The notes under the pieces were generated by a model. It searched no databases. It had not been told where the DNA came from and worked only from the letters and a program-made list of their open reading frames with translations. Of a DNA stretch of 64,000 nucleotides, positions 26,528-35,193 are shown in pieces. The stretch lies in assembly GCF_900114345.1 (NCBI RefSeq), contig NZ_FOZJ01000002.1, forward strand, positions 434,001 through 498,000, written 5' to 3'. The stretch is from Microbacterium sp. cf046 (GTDB lineage: Bacteria; Actinomycetota; Actinomycetes; Actinomycetales; Microbacteriaceae). How positions within the stretch are numbered: the stretch's first letter is position 1; every line of letters starts with the position of its first letter. Made by a program: the position numbers and the translations under genes.

Positions 26528-27208
26528 GTGCCCGAGAGCAGCCATGCGCGCCGCGGCACGCTGCTGTACGTCGAAGACGACGCGAACATCGCCGCCATGA
26601 CGGTCGAGGTGCTGTCCGAGACGTACGACATCGACCATGTCGTGACCGGCGAGGAGGGGCTGCGGCTGGCCCTGCACACTCGATACGACGCGATGCTCGT
26701 CGACCGACGTCTGCCCGGGATGGACGGCGTCGAGTTCATCCGGGCGGTCCGGACCGCACGGATCACCACACCGATCCTCATGCTCACCGCACTGGGCGCG
26801 GTCGATGACCGCGTCTCGGGACTGGACGGAGGGGCGAACGACTACCTCGTCAAACCGTTCGACTACGAAGAGCTGCTCGCTCGCCTCCGATCGCTGCGTC
26901 GCGGGTTCGCCGCGGACGCGGGCCGCCGCGAGCTGGGCGACTGGTCCTTCACCCCCGAGTCGCAGGCGATCTACGACCCGAGCGGCTACCGCATCGCCCT
27001 GACCACGACCGAAAGCGCGCTGCTCGAACTGCTGAGCGGCAGTCCTGAGCACGTCTTCACCCGCGAGGAGATCCTCACGGCGGTCTTCCGGGAAGGCGAG
27101 ACGACCGGCTCCGTGGACACCTACGTGCACTATGTGCGACGCAAGTCGACGCGCGACATCATCGAGACGGTCCGCACGCGCGGCTATCGCGCGGGGCACC
27201 CGTCGTGA
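26528..27208 (+). CDS. OmpR/PhoB-type response regulator
   Basis: 226 residues. Receiver domain: YVEDDANIAAM acidic residues, phospho-acceptor Asp in MLVDRRLPGMDG, Thr in MLTALG, Lys in YLVKPFDY. Winged-helix DNA-binding domain from about 130 with LTTTESALLELLSGSPEHVFTR and the C-terminal VRTRGYRAG. GTG 26528 is preferred over 26522 because GGGGGAGG lies at proper distance. Its stop overlaps the kinase start. Faces the flavin electron-transfer genes. Confidence 0.92.
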   Translation: MPESSHARRGTLLYVEDDANIAAMTVEVLSETYDIDHVVTGEEGLRLALHTRYDAMLVDRRLPGMDGVEFIRAVRTARITTPILMLTALGAVDDRVSGLDGGANDYLVKPFDYEELLARLRSLRRGFAADAGRRELGDWSFTPESQAIYDPSGYRIALTTTESALLELLSGSPEHVFTREEILTAVFREGETTGSVDTYVHYVRRKSTRDIIETVRTRGYRAGHPS

Positions 27209-28185
27209 GCGACGCGGACGACCGGCGCCGGGTGCAGCGCGCAGCGGTGTCGATCGGACTCTACGTCGGCATCGCATCCGCGATCGTCATCGCGAGCGGG
27301 GTCGGCATCCTGATCACCGTGATCCTGCTCAACCGGCGACCCGAGTCGGCCGAGCACGGTGGCGGATTTCCCGGCGGCCACGGCACGGGCGATGACTTCG
27401 TGATCGACGCCGACCGGGTGCTCCCGCTCGTGATCGTGCTGGGGCTCATCGGCGTTGTGCTGCTGGGGCTGGTCGCATGGTTCGCGGCGCGGAGATCGGT
27501 TCGGCCGCTCGGCGACGCATTGCGGCTGCAGCGCAATTTCGTCGCGGACGCCTCGCACGAGCTGCGCACACCGCTGACGGCCCTGACGAGCCGCATCCAG
27601 GTGCTCCAGCGCAGGCACGACCGGCGCGAGTCGATCGATGACACGATCGTCGCGCTGCGGCAGGATGCGGCCATGATGACCGATGTGCTGAACGACCTGC
27701 TGCTCGCGGCCGAGGGCGGGGCCGCAACGGCGGGAGAGCACGCGCGCGTCGCGTCGGCGGTCGGCACCGCGGTCGAATCACTGCGCCCGCTCGCGGACGA
27801 CGCCGGCGTGTCCCTCGGGGTCGAGATCCGCACGGATGCGCTCGTATCGCTGCCGGAGGTCACCCTCGTGCGTCTTGTGATCGCGCTCGTCGACAACGCG
27901 CTCCAGCACTCGCCGCGGGGCGGAGCGGTCACCGTCAGCGTGACCCGTGAGGTCGCGCATGCGGCGATCCGCGTCACCGACCAGGGTTCCGGCATCCGCG
28001 GAATCGAGCCCGACGCGGTCTTCGAGAGGTTCGCCCGGTCATCCGAGAGCGGTCGGCGTCGTGGTTTCGGACTGGGACTGTCGCTCGTGCGGGATGTCGC
28101 GGTCAGAGCGGGCGGGAGCGTGGCAGTGGAGCGCACTTCAGACGCCGGGACGACGTTCCTGCTTCGCCTGCCGATCTCGCGCTGA
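27205..28185 (+). CDS. Sensor histidine kinase (HisKA class)
   Basis: 326 residues. Two membrane helices (about 18-40 and 72-94) enclose a short, roughly 30-residue extracytoplasmic loop rich in Gly/His (EHGGGFPGGHGTGDDF), a possible metal-binding sensor. The kinase core has SHELRTPLTAL (phospho-His), VDNALQHSPRGG, TDQGSGI and GFGLGLSLV. GTG 27205 overlaps the regulator stop (GTGA). Converges on apbE with 2 bp between stops, so co-regulation of the redox cassette is suggested by position only. Confidence 0.92.
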   Translation: MSDADDRRRVQRAAVSIGLYVGIASAIVIASGVGILITVILLNRRPESAEHGGGFPGGHGTGDDFVIDADRVLPLVIVLGLIGVVLLGLVAWFAARRSVRPLGDALRLQRNFVADASHELRTPLTALTSRIQVLQRRHDRRESIDDTIVALRQDAAMMTDVLNDLLLAAEGGAATAGEHARVASAVGTAVESLRPLADDAGVSLGVEIRTDALVSLPEVTLVRLVIALVDNALQHSPRGGAVTVSVTREVAHAAIRVTDQGSGIRGIEPDAVFERFARSSESGRRRGFGLGLSLVRDVAVRAGGSVAVERTSDAGTTFLLRLPISR

Positions 28186-28187
28186 GA

Positions 28188-29021
28188 TCACCCGACCGAC
28201 GACGGCGTGCGGACCACGTCGATCGGCGTGCCGTCGAGCCATCTGGTGACGCGACCGTCTTCCGCGATCACGATTCCGGTGCGAGTGCCCGTCTGCGCGA
28301 TCCACGAGCGGTTCTCGAAGCCGGCGACGACCGCCGTCGTCGCCCACAGGTCGGCCTGCGCGAGGCTGTCGTGGACGACGGACGCGCTCTGCACGCCGCG
28401 CGCGGGTGCACCGGTGCGTGGGTCGATGATGTGCGAGCCGCGCTCTGCGGAGCCGGACGTTGCGACCGCGCCGTCGACGACTTGCACGGTGGCGATCACC
28501 TCACCCGGTCGGCGCGGATCGGCGATGCCGACGTTCCACTGCCAGTCCGAGTCCGGTGCGCTGAAGAGCTGCATGTCGCCGCCGGCGTTGATGCCGACCG
28601 CCATGATCCCGTTCGCCGGTGCCACCAGCGGCCCGAGGTGCCGGTGTGCGGCGTTCTCGACCGACCATCCTTTCACGAACCCGGTGGGGTCGAACCACCC
28701 CGCCCACCACGCGGAGAACAACCCGCGGGTCTCGATCTCGGCGGCACGGCACGCGGCCTCCACCTCGGCGACGCGGGGGTCGGCGTCGCCGAGGTCGAGC
28801 TCGCCGCGGGCGATGCGACTGATGTCGGAGTCGCCGAGGTAGGTCGAGAAGACCTGATCGATCTCGCGCAGCTCGGCGAAGCAGGCTGCGACGGCGCGCT
28901 CCGACTCCGGGTCGAGTTCGCCCGCTCCGTTCAGCACGTGGATGCTGATCGGCATCCCCATGATCTCCTCGACGCGCACCACGCGCTTCGGAGGGCGAGG
29001 AGCCTCCACCACGCCGGCCAT
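28188..29021 (-). CDS. apbE: FAD:protein FMN transferase
   Basis: 277 residues. Transfers the FMN part of FAD to a Thr/Ser of extracytoplasmic proteins. Conserved motifs: EEIMGMPISIHV, FDPTGFVKGW, GINAGGDMQ, and SGSAERGSHIIDPRTGAPA, which includes the Mg/FAD-binding region. No signal peptide is evident, so its location is uncertain; many actinobacterial ApbE proteins act at the membrane. ATG 29021 overlaps the upstream gene stop as TGATG (GTG 29024 is an alternative). The neighbouring FMN-binding protein is its obvious substrate. Confidence 0.9.
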   Translation of the reverse strand: MAGVVEAPRPPKRVVRVEEIMGMPISIHVLNGAGELDPESERAVAACFAELREIDQVFSTYLGDSDISRIARGELDLGDADPRVAEVEAACRAAEIETRGLFSAWWAGWFDPTGFVKGWSVENAAHRHLGPLVAPANGIMAVGINAGGDMQLFSAPDSDWQWNVGIADPRRPGEVIATVQVVDGAVATSGSAERGSHIIDPRTGAPARGVQSASVVHDSLAQADLWATTAVVAGFENRSWIAQTGTRTGIVIAEDGRVTRWLDGTPIDVVRTPSSVG

Positions 29022-29557
29022 CACGCGTTCGCCTGGTCGATCGCGCTCTGGAGCGAAGCGATGTAGCCGTCGCTCGTATAGGTCGCACCCGAGACCATGT
29101 CGATCTGGGAACTCTGGGCCTGCGTCGTCTCGGAGACCAGGATGGGGATCGCGCGCTGGTTGATCTCCTGGTCGCGGTGATCGCTGTCTGGATAGTCGAT
29201 GACCTGCACGTCGGCGATCCGGCCGCCCGACACGGTGATCTGCACCTGCACGGGGCCGTAGCGGGTGTCGGCGGCGGCACCGGTGAACGTGCCGTCGGTG
29301 AGGCCCGAGGTCGAGGTCTCGGCGCCCGATGACGTCGCGTCGGACGATCCGCCGGCCGTTCCAGAGGTCGTCCCGGTCGAGGAGTCGGAGCCCGACGACG
29401 AGCCTGCGTCGCCTGTGGTCGGAGTCGTCGTGGCTGTTTCGCCGGCGGCGGGCTCGGACGCCGCGATCGGCTCGACGACCTCGAGCGAGGTGCGGTAGCT
29501 GAACAGCAGGACGAGCCCGCTGACTGTGGCCAGCACGGCGTAGACGATCTTCTTCAC
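29021..29557 (-). CDS. FMN-binding domain protein with flavinylation site
   Basis: 178 residues. An N-terminal membrane helix (about 4-20) is followed by a long Ser/Thr/Gly-rich linker (about 40-88) and an FMN_bind domain (about 89-178). The segment DMVSGAT (153-159) is the DxxSGAT flavinylation motif, so Thr159 should carry FMN attached by ApbE outside the membrane. GTG 29557 has GGAGGAG upstream. It sits between apbE and the flavocytochrome gene, fitting an electron carrier that shuttles between them. Confidence 0.9.
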   Translation of the reverse strand: MKKIVYAVLATVSGLVLLFSYRTSLEVVEPIAASEPAAGETATTTPTTGDAGSSSGSDSSTGTTSGTAGGSSDATSSGAETSTSGLTDGTFTGAAADTRYGPVQVQITVSGGRIADVQVIDYPDSDHRDQEINQRAIPILVSETTQAQSSQIDMVSGATYTSDGYIASLQSAIDQANA

Positions 29558-29586
29558 AGTGGCTCCTCCGGGACGAACTGGGCGGC

Positions 29587-31017
29587 TCAGACGGTGAATG
29601 CTTCGGAGTGGATACGGCCGGCGGCGACGCCGGCGGTGCGCAGATCCGCGGTGACGGACTTCATCCAGGGGACCGGACCGCAGAGGTAGACGTCGTAGGC
29701 GTCGAGGTCGGGCGCGACGTAGCGGATGAGGTCCGGCCCCCGCCATGCGCCGTGGCTCGCGGAGAGCCAGGGCGACGGGCCGGGAGAGCGGGGGCCGGAC
29801 AGTGGGGCGTGACGAACACCGCGCTTCGCGACCAGGTCGCGGATCGCGTCCTGGCGCATCGCGTCGCCGTCGGAGTGGTCACGGGTGATGAGCGTGGCGT
29901 CGCCGGATGTGTAGGGCTGCTCCTCGAGCAGCGAGACCAGGGGAGCGACTCCGGCGCCGGCGCCGATCATGAGCAGTTTGGTGCCTTGTCGCGCGGCTCC
30001 GACCATGTGCCCGTACGGGCCTTCGATCAGCACCCGCGTCCCCGGCCGCAGTCGCGTGAGGCGCTGTGTCCCGTCGCCCACGACGCGGGCCGAGATCGAG
30101 AGTCCGTGAGCGGTCGGGGCTTCCGAGAGCGAGAACGGGTGGCCGCGCGTCCACCCGGCACCGTCGACGAATCGCCACACGAAGAACTGCCCGGCATGTG
30201 CGCCGAGCCGGTGCAGGCTGCGACCCGACATGCGGACGGTCACACCGGTGTCGCCGTCGCGCTCGACGCGCGAGACCCGGATTCCATGGCGCACGGAGCG
30301 CAGCAGGGGCACGCCCAGGCGGAAGACGATGACGGATGCCGCTGCGACCGCCCACAGGGTCCACCAGTAGGTCGTCGCGAGCGGAGAGGACAGGAAGTCC
30401 GCACCCGTCCACAGCTGGTGAGGGAGGGCCGGTCCGACGCCGAGGTACGCATACAGATGCAGAAGATGCCATGACTCGTATCGCAGCTTTCTGCGCGCCC
30501 TGCGGATCGAGGTCACGACCACGAGCACGATCAGGAGTGTGGCGACCGTCGCGAGCAGCATCCCGGGGTAGTCCCAGACGAAGTCCCAGAGCTGGACGAT
30601 CGGATTGATGCCCGCGGATGCCGAGTACCCGGCGACCAGCAGAACGATGTGCGCACCGAGCAGCCAGAACGACCAGAAGCCGACGAAGCGGTGCATCCGT
30701 GTCATGGCATCACGGCCGAATCCCCGCTCGAAGACCGGGATCCGGGCCATGAGCAGCACCTGGTACAGGAGCAGGTTCGCGGAGACGAGACCCGTCAGGC
30801 GTCCGAGTGTCGTCAGCGTCTCGGCGGTGAAGCCGAGTGTCGCACCGATACCGCCACCGGCGACCCAGAGCGCCACGACGAAGAGGCTGGTGAGCCAAAT
30901 GATCGTCGTCGCAGCGGCGTGCCAGAGCGCCGCGTGCGGGTTGCGGCGCACGACGAGGCGGGTGGGCGGGGCGATCGCCGCCTCGATCTGCCTGGTGCGC
31001 GGGGCGAGTGTGGTCAT
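29587..31017 (-). CDS. Ferric-reductase-like membrane flavocytochrome
   Basis: 476 residues. The N-terminal half has about six membrane helices with paired His residues for haem b (MHRFVGFWSFWLLGAHIVL, ESWHLLHLYAYLG), as in ferric reductase/NOX proteins. The C-terminal half is a ferredoxin-NADP reductase module: FAD-binding HPFSLSEAP, NAD(P)-binding GAGAGVAPLVSLLEE and CGPVPWMKSV. It would move electrons from cytoplasmic NAD(P)H across the membrane to the FMN protein. ATG 31017 is chosen; the seven extra upstream codons are unlikely. Confidence 0.9.
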   Translation of the reverse strand: MTTLAPRTRQIEAAIAPPTRLVVRRNPHAALWHAAATTIIWLTSLFVVALWVAGGGIGATLGFTAETLTTLGRLTGLVSANLLLYQVLLMARIPVFERGFGRDAMTRMHRFVGFWSFWLLGAHIVLLVAGYSASAGINPIVQLWDFVWDYPGMLLATVATLLIVLVVVTSIRRARRKLRYESWHLLHLYAYLGVGPALPHQLWTGADFLSSPLATTYWWTLWAVAAASVIVFRLGVPLLRSVRHGIRVSRVERDGDTGVTVRMSGRSLHRLGAHAGQFFVWRFVDGAGWTRGHPFSLSEAPTAHGLSISARVVGDGTQRLTRLRPGTRVLIEGPYGHMVGAARQGTKLLMIGAGAGVAPLVSLLEEQPYTSGDATLITRDHSDGDAMRQDAIRDLVAKRGVRHAPLSGPRSPGPSPWLSASHGAWRGPDLIRYVAPDLDAYDVYLCGPVPWMKSVTADLRTAGVAAGRIHSEAFTV

Positions 31018-31141
31018 GGCCCCATCGTGGAGGCGCAATTCTGAGGCGGCACTAAGAATCGACTCGTCACAGTGAGCTCATAGGCGATGCCTAGCCGGAG
31101 CAGCAGTGGCGCTGTCGGAGCCGGCGCGTACTGTTCGCGGA
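31018..31141. promoter_or_regulatory. Divergent promoter region between flavocytochrome and EVE genes
   Basis: TACTGT at 31129-31134 lies seven nt before the EVE start (leaderless). A small inverted repeat TAGGC-GAT-GCCTA lies at 31081-31093, between the two divergent genes; its role is unknown. Confidence 0.4.
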
Positions 31142-31555
31142 ATGACCGCATGGATCAACACCGTCAGTCGCAGCCATGTCGAGCGAGGAGTCGCCGGCGG
31201 CTTCACGCAGGCCAATCACGGCAAGCCGCACATGCTCAAGCGCATGGCACGCGGGGACTGGATCGTGTTCTACTCGCCGCGCACCGAGTTCCCGGACGGC
31301 GCCCCCCTGCAGGCGTTCACCGCGATCGGCGAGGTGACCGACGACGAGCCGTACCAGGAGGAGACCTCCGATGACGTCCACCCCTGGCGGCGCAGCGTGG
31401 ATTTCCTCGATGCGCGGGAGGCGCCGATCCGCGGACTCCTCGATGACCTGGACTTCGTGGAGGACAAGAGCCGGTGGGGCTACCGATTCCGATTCGGCGT
31501 GTTCGAGATCTCCGAGCACGACCTCGGGGTCATCCGCGCCGCGATGACCGGATGA
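31142..31555 (+). CDS. EVE domain-containing protein
   Basis: 137 residues, a single EVE (PUA-like) domain, of the group formerly called UPF0310. WINTVSRSHVERGVAGGFTQ at the start, LKRMARGDWIVFYSPR in the middle and KSRWGYRFRFGVFEIS near the end are diagnostic. The fold binds modified bases in DNA or RNA in characterised relatives; this protein's ligand is not known. Not embedded in a restriction or defence operon here. Confidence 0.88.
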   Translation: MTAWINTVSRSHVERGVAGGFTQANHGKPHMLKRMARGDWIVFYSPRTEFPDGAPLQAFTAIGEVTDDEPYQEETSDDVHPWRRSVDFLDAREAPIRGLLDDLDFVEDKSRWGYRFRFGVFEISEHDLGVIRAAMTG

Positions 31556-31610
31556 CCATGTCAGCGCCGCGCGAGCGTAGCGTGGGGTGCGAATCGACCC
31601 GGAGGCCCGC

Positions 31611-32252
31611 ATGTCCCGCATCCTCATCATCGGCGGCCACGGCAAGGTGGCACTCCTGCTGGCCCCGTTGCTCGTCGCGCGCGGAGACGACGTCACCAGC
31701 GTGATCCGGAACCCGGCGCACGAGGCCGCGGTCGCCGCGACGGGTGCGTCGCCGCTGGTCGCGGACGTCACGGCGCTGTCGGTCGAAGAACTGGGGTCGA
31801 TCGTGTCCGGGCACGACGCGGTGGTGTGGTCCGCGGGCGCGGGCGGCGGCGACCCGGCGCGCACGTATGCGGTCGATCGCGACGCCGCGATCCGGTCCAT
31901 GGATGCCGCATCCGCAGTCGGCGTGAAGCGATTCGTGATGGTCTCGTACTTCGGCGCACGCCCAGATCACGGCGTTCCCGCCGACAACCCGTTCTTCGCC
32001 TATGCCGAGGCGAAGGCGGCCGCGGATGAGCACCTGCGGGCATCGGATCTGTCGTGGACCGTGCTGGCTCCGAGCTCGCTGACTCTCGAGGAGCCGACGG
32101 GCAGGGTCGATGTCGCCGCGACGGAGTCCGATTCGGTGAGCCGCGCCGATGTCGCAGCCGTCGTCGCCGCGACGCTCGCAGAAGACGCGACGGCAGCCCG
32201 CACGATCCGCTTCAACTCCGGCGAGGTGCCGATCGCCGAGGCGATCGCGTGA
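31611..32252 (+). CDS. NAD(P)-binding SDR-like protein (atypical, YwnB/NmrA group)
   Basis: 213 residues. N-terminal Rossmann motif IIGGHGKVALLLAP, then VIRNPAHEAAV, SAGAGGGDPART and a lysine-containing YAEAKAAADEHLRASDLSWTVL segment. These features fit NAD(P)H-binding proteins that act as epimerase-like reductases or redox sensors. ATG 31611 has GGAGG eight nt upstream. Overlaps the zinc-finger gene start by GTGA. Confidence 0.87.
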   Translation: MSRILIIGGHGKVALLLAPLLVARGDDVTSVIRNPAHEAAVAATGASPLVADVTALSVEELGSIVSGHDAVVWSAGAGGGDPARTYAVDRDAAIRSMDAASAVGVKRFVMVSYFGARPDHGVPADNPFFAYAEAKAAADEHLRASDLSWTVLAPSSLTLEEPTGRVDVAATESDSVSRADVAAVVAATLAEDATAARTIRFNSGEVPIAEAIA

Positions 32253-32593
32253 CGGCGGAGTTCGTCGAACTGATCGCCGATCACCGAGCGCACCTGGAGC
32301 TGCGACTCGCTTCGGTGGCGGCCCAGCTGGACGCGATCCGCGATGCGCGCAGCGGAGCGAACGACGACGACGAGCACGACCCGGAGGGCGCGACCCTCTC
32401 GACCGAGTGGTCGCGCGCGGAAGGGCAGCGAACGGACGCGGTGCGTACGCTCGGCGAGCTGGATGCAGCGCTGAGCAGGCTCGCGGCGGGCACGTACGGC
32501 ACGTGCGCCTCGTGCGGCGACGCGATCCCGCTCGAGCGACTGCGGCTGCTGCCGGCAGCGACGCTGTGCGTGCCGTGCGCGAGTCGCGTTTGA
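32249..32593 (+). CDS. DksA/TraR-type zinc-finger protein
   Basis: 114 residues. A helical coiled coil (about 5-75) with acidic Asp residues (ANDDDEHDP) is followed by a C4 zinc finger CASCG...CVPC (about 85-110). Short actinobacterial members of this group are related to DksA/TraR, which bind the RNA polymerase secondary channel; whether this one does is inference. GTG 32249 overlaps the upstream gene, so the two are coupled. Confidence 0.87.
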   Translation: MTAEFVELIADHRAHLELRLASVAAQLDAIRDARSGANDDDEHDPEGATLSTEWSRAEGQRTDAVRTLGELDAALSRLAAGTYGTCASCGDAIPLERLRLLPAATLCVPCASRV

Positions 32594-32597
32594 GTCC

Positions 32598-32825
32598 TCA
32601 GCGCTCCGGCGCCCCTCCGGCGCGGACGAATCTCGGTCCTGAATACCCCTCGCGCTCAACCGGCTCATCCCACATCGCTCGCGGTCGCACCCAGAGGCCG
32701 CCCTCGCCGTACAGCGCACGGTAGACGACGTACTCGTCGTCGGTCTCGCTGTGTCGAGCCGTCCCGATCACCTCGTACTCCCGGCCCTTGAAGTGCCGGT
32801 AGCGTCCGGGCTCGATCCCGGTCAT
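32598..32825 (-). CDS. DUF1653 domain-containing protein
   Basis: 75 residues. GRYRHFKGREYEVIGTARHS, VVYRALYGEGGLWVRP and MWDEPVEREG cover the whole DUF1653 family pattern. Start ATG 32825 overlaps the stop of DUF1801 as ATGA, so the longer reading to 32945 is rejected. Function unknown. Confidence 0.88.
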   Translation of the reverse strand: MTGIEPGRYRHFKGREYEVIGTARHSETDDEYVVYRALYGEGGLWVRPRAMWDEPVEREGYSGPRFVRAGGAPER

Positions 32826-33214
32826 GAGGTCAGCCGCTGCGTCTGAGCGATCCACTCCGACAGGATCGCCCGCAGTGCTTCCTCGTGTGCCCTGACATCC
32901 TCGGCGCTTCGGAAAACAGCGACCGCGCGGTCGGCATCCTTCCATTCGAGCAGCCCGTCAGGGTCGTCGATGACGAGCGTCCGCTTCTCGCCTCGCCGCC
33001 GCGCCCCGGTGTGCAGGACGAGCCGGATGTCGCCGTCCTTGACCAGCCCGGTGGTCGCGAAATGGTCGTCGATCGTGAAACTGGGCGCGTTCCACTTGAT
33101 CTCGCCTCGGACCCGCCGGTCGCTGCCGGCGATGATGCGGCACAGTTCGGAGAGCGCGGTGCGCGTGGGTTCGGGCACGCCGTCGAGGTAGACGGCGACA
33201 GCGTCTGGAGTCAC
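32822..33214 (-). CDS. DUF1801 (YdhG-like) domain protein
   Basis: 130 residues. VPEPTRTALSELCRIIAGS, EIKWNAPSFTIDDHF and LVLHTGARRRGEKRT are the DUF1801 pattern. GTG 33214 has TACACT seven nt upstream. Co-transcribed with DUF1653 through an ATGA overlap. Family members have an iron-chaperone/frataxin-like fold in some structures; function here is unknown. Confidence 0.87.
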   Translation of the reverse strand: MTPDAVAVYLDGVPEPTRTALSELCRIIAGSDRRVRGEIKWNAPSFTIDDHFATTGLVKDGDIRLVLHTGARRRGEKRTLVIDDPDGLLEWKDADRAVAVFRSAEDVRAHEEALRAILSEWIAQTQRLTS

Positions 33215-33262
33215 GCCTGGGAGTGTACGCGGATCGCCCGGCTCATTCGGCGCCGGACGAGC

Positions 33263-34273
33263 TCATCCGCTGGTCGGATACCGGTTGTACGCCCAGGTGA
33301 TCGTGGCGAGCACCCGCTGCCCTTCGATGCTCGGATGGAAGTAATCGGACGTGGAGATGTGCGTCGAGGTGAACACGTAGTTCGCCACGGCATTCCCATC
33401 GAAGGTGCAGCGGGGCAGCAGGGCGCATTCGGTCTTGAGCGCGACGTTGTACGCGTCGACCCGAGCCTGAACCGCGAGCCGGCGATTCTCATCGGTCGCC
33501 GTGGTGCTCGTGGGGTTGGCGAGCATCGACTGGCACACGCCCGCCGACGCCCAGATCAGGCGTGCGCCGAACTTGCTCTTCGAGATCGACCACATGCGGT
33601 ACAGGCTGGGGATGCTGGCCACGAAGATCCTGTTGTCGGCCTTGGCGTTGTGGAACTGGGTGAGCGCCGCTTTGATGCGGGCCTGGTAGTCGGCGACGGG
33701 GGTCATCGCCGCGACCGTCGGCGTGCAGGCGTCGTTCGCGCCGATCTCGACCGTGAGGTAGTCGGCCTGCGCCGAGATCGCAGACGCCACCTGCGTCGCC
33801 AAGCTGCTCGAATTCGCCCCGACCTGTGCCACGTTCACCCCCGTGATCGTCGTGCCCGAGGCGACCTGGAGCCGCTGCAGCAGCGAGTTGAGCGTCGAGG
33901 CGGTTCCCGTCGACCAGCTGTACTGCGGGAACGACCCGTAGCTCGCCGAGTTGTAGGCCAGCGTGATCGAGTCCCCGGCCGCGGCCATGACGTCCGGGTA
34001 GCCGCCGGGCGTCGGAGTCGGTGTCGGCGTGGGCGTGGGAGTCGGCGTGGGCGTGGGAGTCGGCGTGGGCGTGGGAGTCGGCGTGGGCGTGGGAGTCGGC
34101 GTGGGCGTGGGAGTCGGCGTGGGCGTGGGAGTCGGTGTCGCGGTCGGGGTGGGCTTGCCCTTCCCCGGCGGCGGCGCGGCGATCGCGGGAGCGCTGACGG
34201 CGGCGCCGGCGACGATCGCGAGCAAGGTGAGAGCGATCACCGCGAGCGCGGCACGCGGATGGCGAGACGGCAT
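33263..34273 (-). CDS. Secreted SGNH/GDSL hydrolase with Pro-Thr repeat linker
   Basis: 336 residues. Signal peptide (about 1-32, ending AIAAP), then a (PT)n linker of about 50 residues encoded by a DNA tandem repeat, then an SGNH esterase domain: AAAGDSITLAY (nucleophile Ser), NVAQVGANSS, VEIGANDACTP (Asn block) and DYFHPSIEGQ (catalytic Asp and His). It should be an extracellular esterase or lipase; substrate unknown. The linker probably spaces it from the cell wall. Confidence 0.9.
   Translation of the reverse strand: MPSRHPRAALAVIALTLLAIVAGAAVSAPAIAAPPPGKGKPTPTATPTPTPTPTPTPTPTPTPTPTPTPTPTPTPTPTPTPTPTPTPTPGGYPDVMAAAGDSITLAYNSASYGSFPQYSWSTGTASTLNSLLQRLQVASGTTITGVNVAQVGANSSSLATQVASAISAQADYLTVEIGANDACTPTVAAMTPVADYQARIKAALTQFHNAKADNRIFVASIPSLYRMWSISKSKFGARLIWASAGVCQSMLANPTSTTATDENRRLAVQARVDAYNVALKTECALLPRCTFDGNAVANYVFTSTHISTSDYFHPSIEGQRVLATITWAYNRYPTSG
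34026..34133. repeat. Six perfect 18-bp tandem repeats inside the hydrolase gene
   Basis: Unit GGCGTGGGCGTGGGAGTC is present in six identical copies end to end, flanked by diverged copies. Read on the minus strand each unit encodes three Pro-Thr pairs. Identity down to the synonymous codon level points to recent slippage or recombination. Confidence 0.95.
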
Positions 34274-34452
34274 GACGCCTCCATTCGGGTGGGGACCCCG
34301 GCCAGCATTCGGGTGAAGCTGCCGGCGAGACGCTGATTCTGCGCTGAATCCGCGACGTGGCGCTCACGTTAGCCCCGCGCGGGGGCCCGGTCAATGGCCT
34401 CGCCGTGGGGCGCCGACGGGCCTCTTGCGACAGTGACACGTACGCTGGTGCG

Positions 34453-35193
34453 GTGCCCTCCGTGCTCAACATCTCCGCGTACCTGTTCACCCGGATCGCC
34501 GACCCGCACTCGTTGCGCCCGTCGCTTCGACAGCACGCCATTGCGGCCGGGCTGAAGGGCACGATCCTGTTGGCCGAGGAGGGAATCAACCTCTTCCTCG
34601 CGGGCGGCTCCGATGACCTTCGGGGGTTCGTGGATGCGCTGCGGGAAGACCCGCGCTTCAGCGAGCTCGCGACGAAGGAGAGCTGGTCCAGCTCGCAGCC
34701 GTTCCAGCGGCTGCTCGTGAAGGTCAAGCGCGAGATCATCCGCATGGATCGCCCGACCATCCGGCCCGAAGCGGGACGAGCGCCGTCGGTCGCTCCCGCG
34801 ACCCTTCGGCGCTGGCTCGACCGGGGCCGCGACGATGCAGGTCGTGAAGTCGTGATGCTCGACACCCGGAACGCGTTCGAAGTCGAGTACGGCTCCTTCG
34901 CCGGCGCACTGGACTGGCGGATCGAGCGGTTCACGCAATTCCCGGATGCAGCGATCGCGCACCGCTCCGATCTGGTCGGCAAGACCGTCGTCAGTTACTG
35001 CACCGGCGGCATCCGGTGCGAGAAGGCCGCGCTGTATCTGCGCGACGAGGGGATCGACGCGTTCCAGCTCGACGGCGGCATCCTCGGCTACTTCGAACAG
35101 GTCGGATCCGACCATTGGAACGGCGAGTGCTTCGTCTTCGATGAGCGCGAAGCGCTCAGCCCGGGCCTGGAACCACGGACGGTGCCGGCGTGA
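34453..35193 (+). CDS. trhO: tRNA uridine(34) hydroxylase, TrhO (rhodanese-like)
   Basis: 246 residues. N-terminal ferredoxin-like domain with LLAEEGINLFLAG, central KVKREIIRMD, then a rhodanese domain with MLDTRNAFEVEYGSF and the active-site CTGGIRCEKAALYL. TrhO makes 5-hydroxyuridine at the tRNA wobble position in other bacteria. The C-terminal region beyond GGILGYFEQ is short compared with E. coli TrhO (350), but FDEREALSPGL remains. GTG 34453 is leaderless (TACGCT at 34441-34446). Confidence 0.87.
   Translation: MPSVLNISAYLFTRIADPHSLRPSLRQHAIAAGLKGTILLAEEGINLFLAGGSDDLRGFVDALREDPRFSELATKESWSSSQPFQRLLVKVKREIIRMDRPTIRPEAGRAPSVAPATLRRWLDRGRDDAGREVVMLDTRNAFEVEYGSFAGALDWRIERFTQFPDAAIAHRSDLVGKTVVSYCTGGIRCEKAALYLRDEGIDAFQLDGGILGYFEQVGSDHWNGECFVFDEREALSPGLEPRTVPA

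Noticed and set aside
31081..31093. TAGGC-GAT-GCCTA as a specific operator
   Set aside because: Short, only one copy seen, and no neighbouring regulator of suitable type; kept only as a note in the intergenic entry.
34012..34150. CRISPR-like repeat array
   Set aside because: Repeats are adjacent without spacers and encode an in-frame Pro-Thr linker inside a secreted hydrolase.
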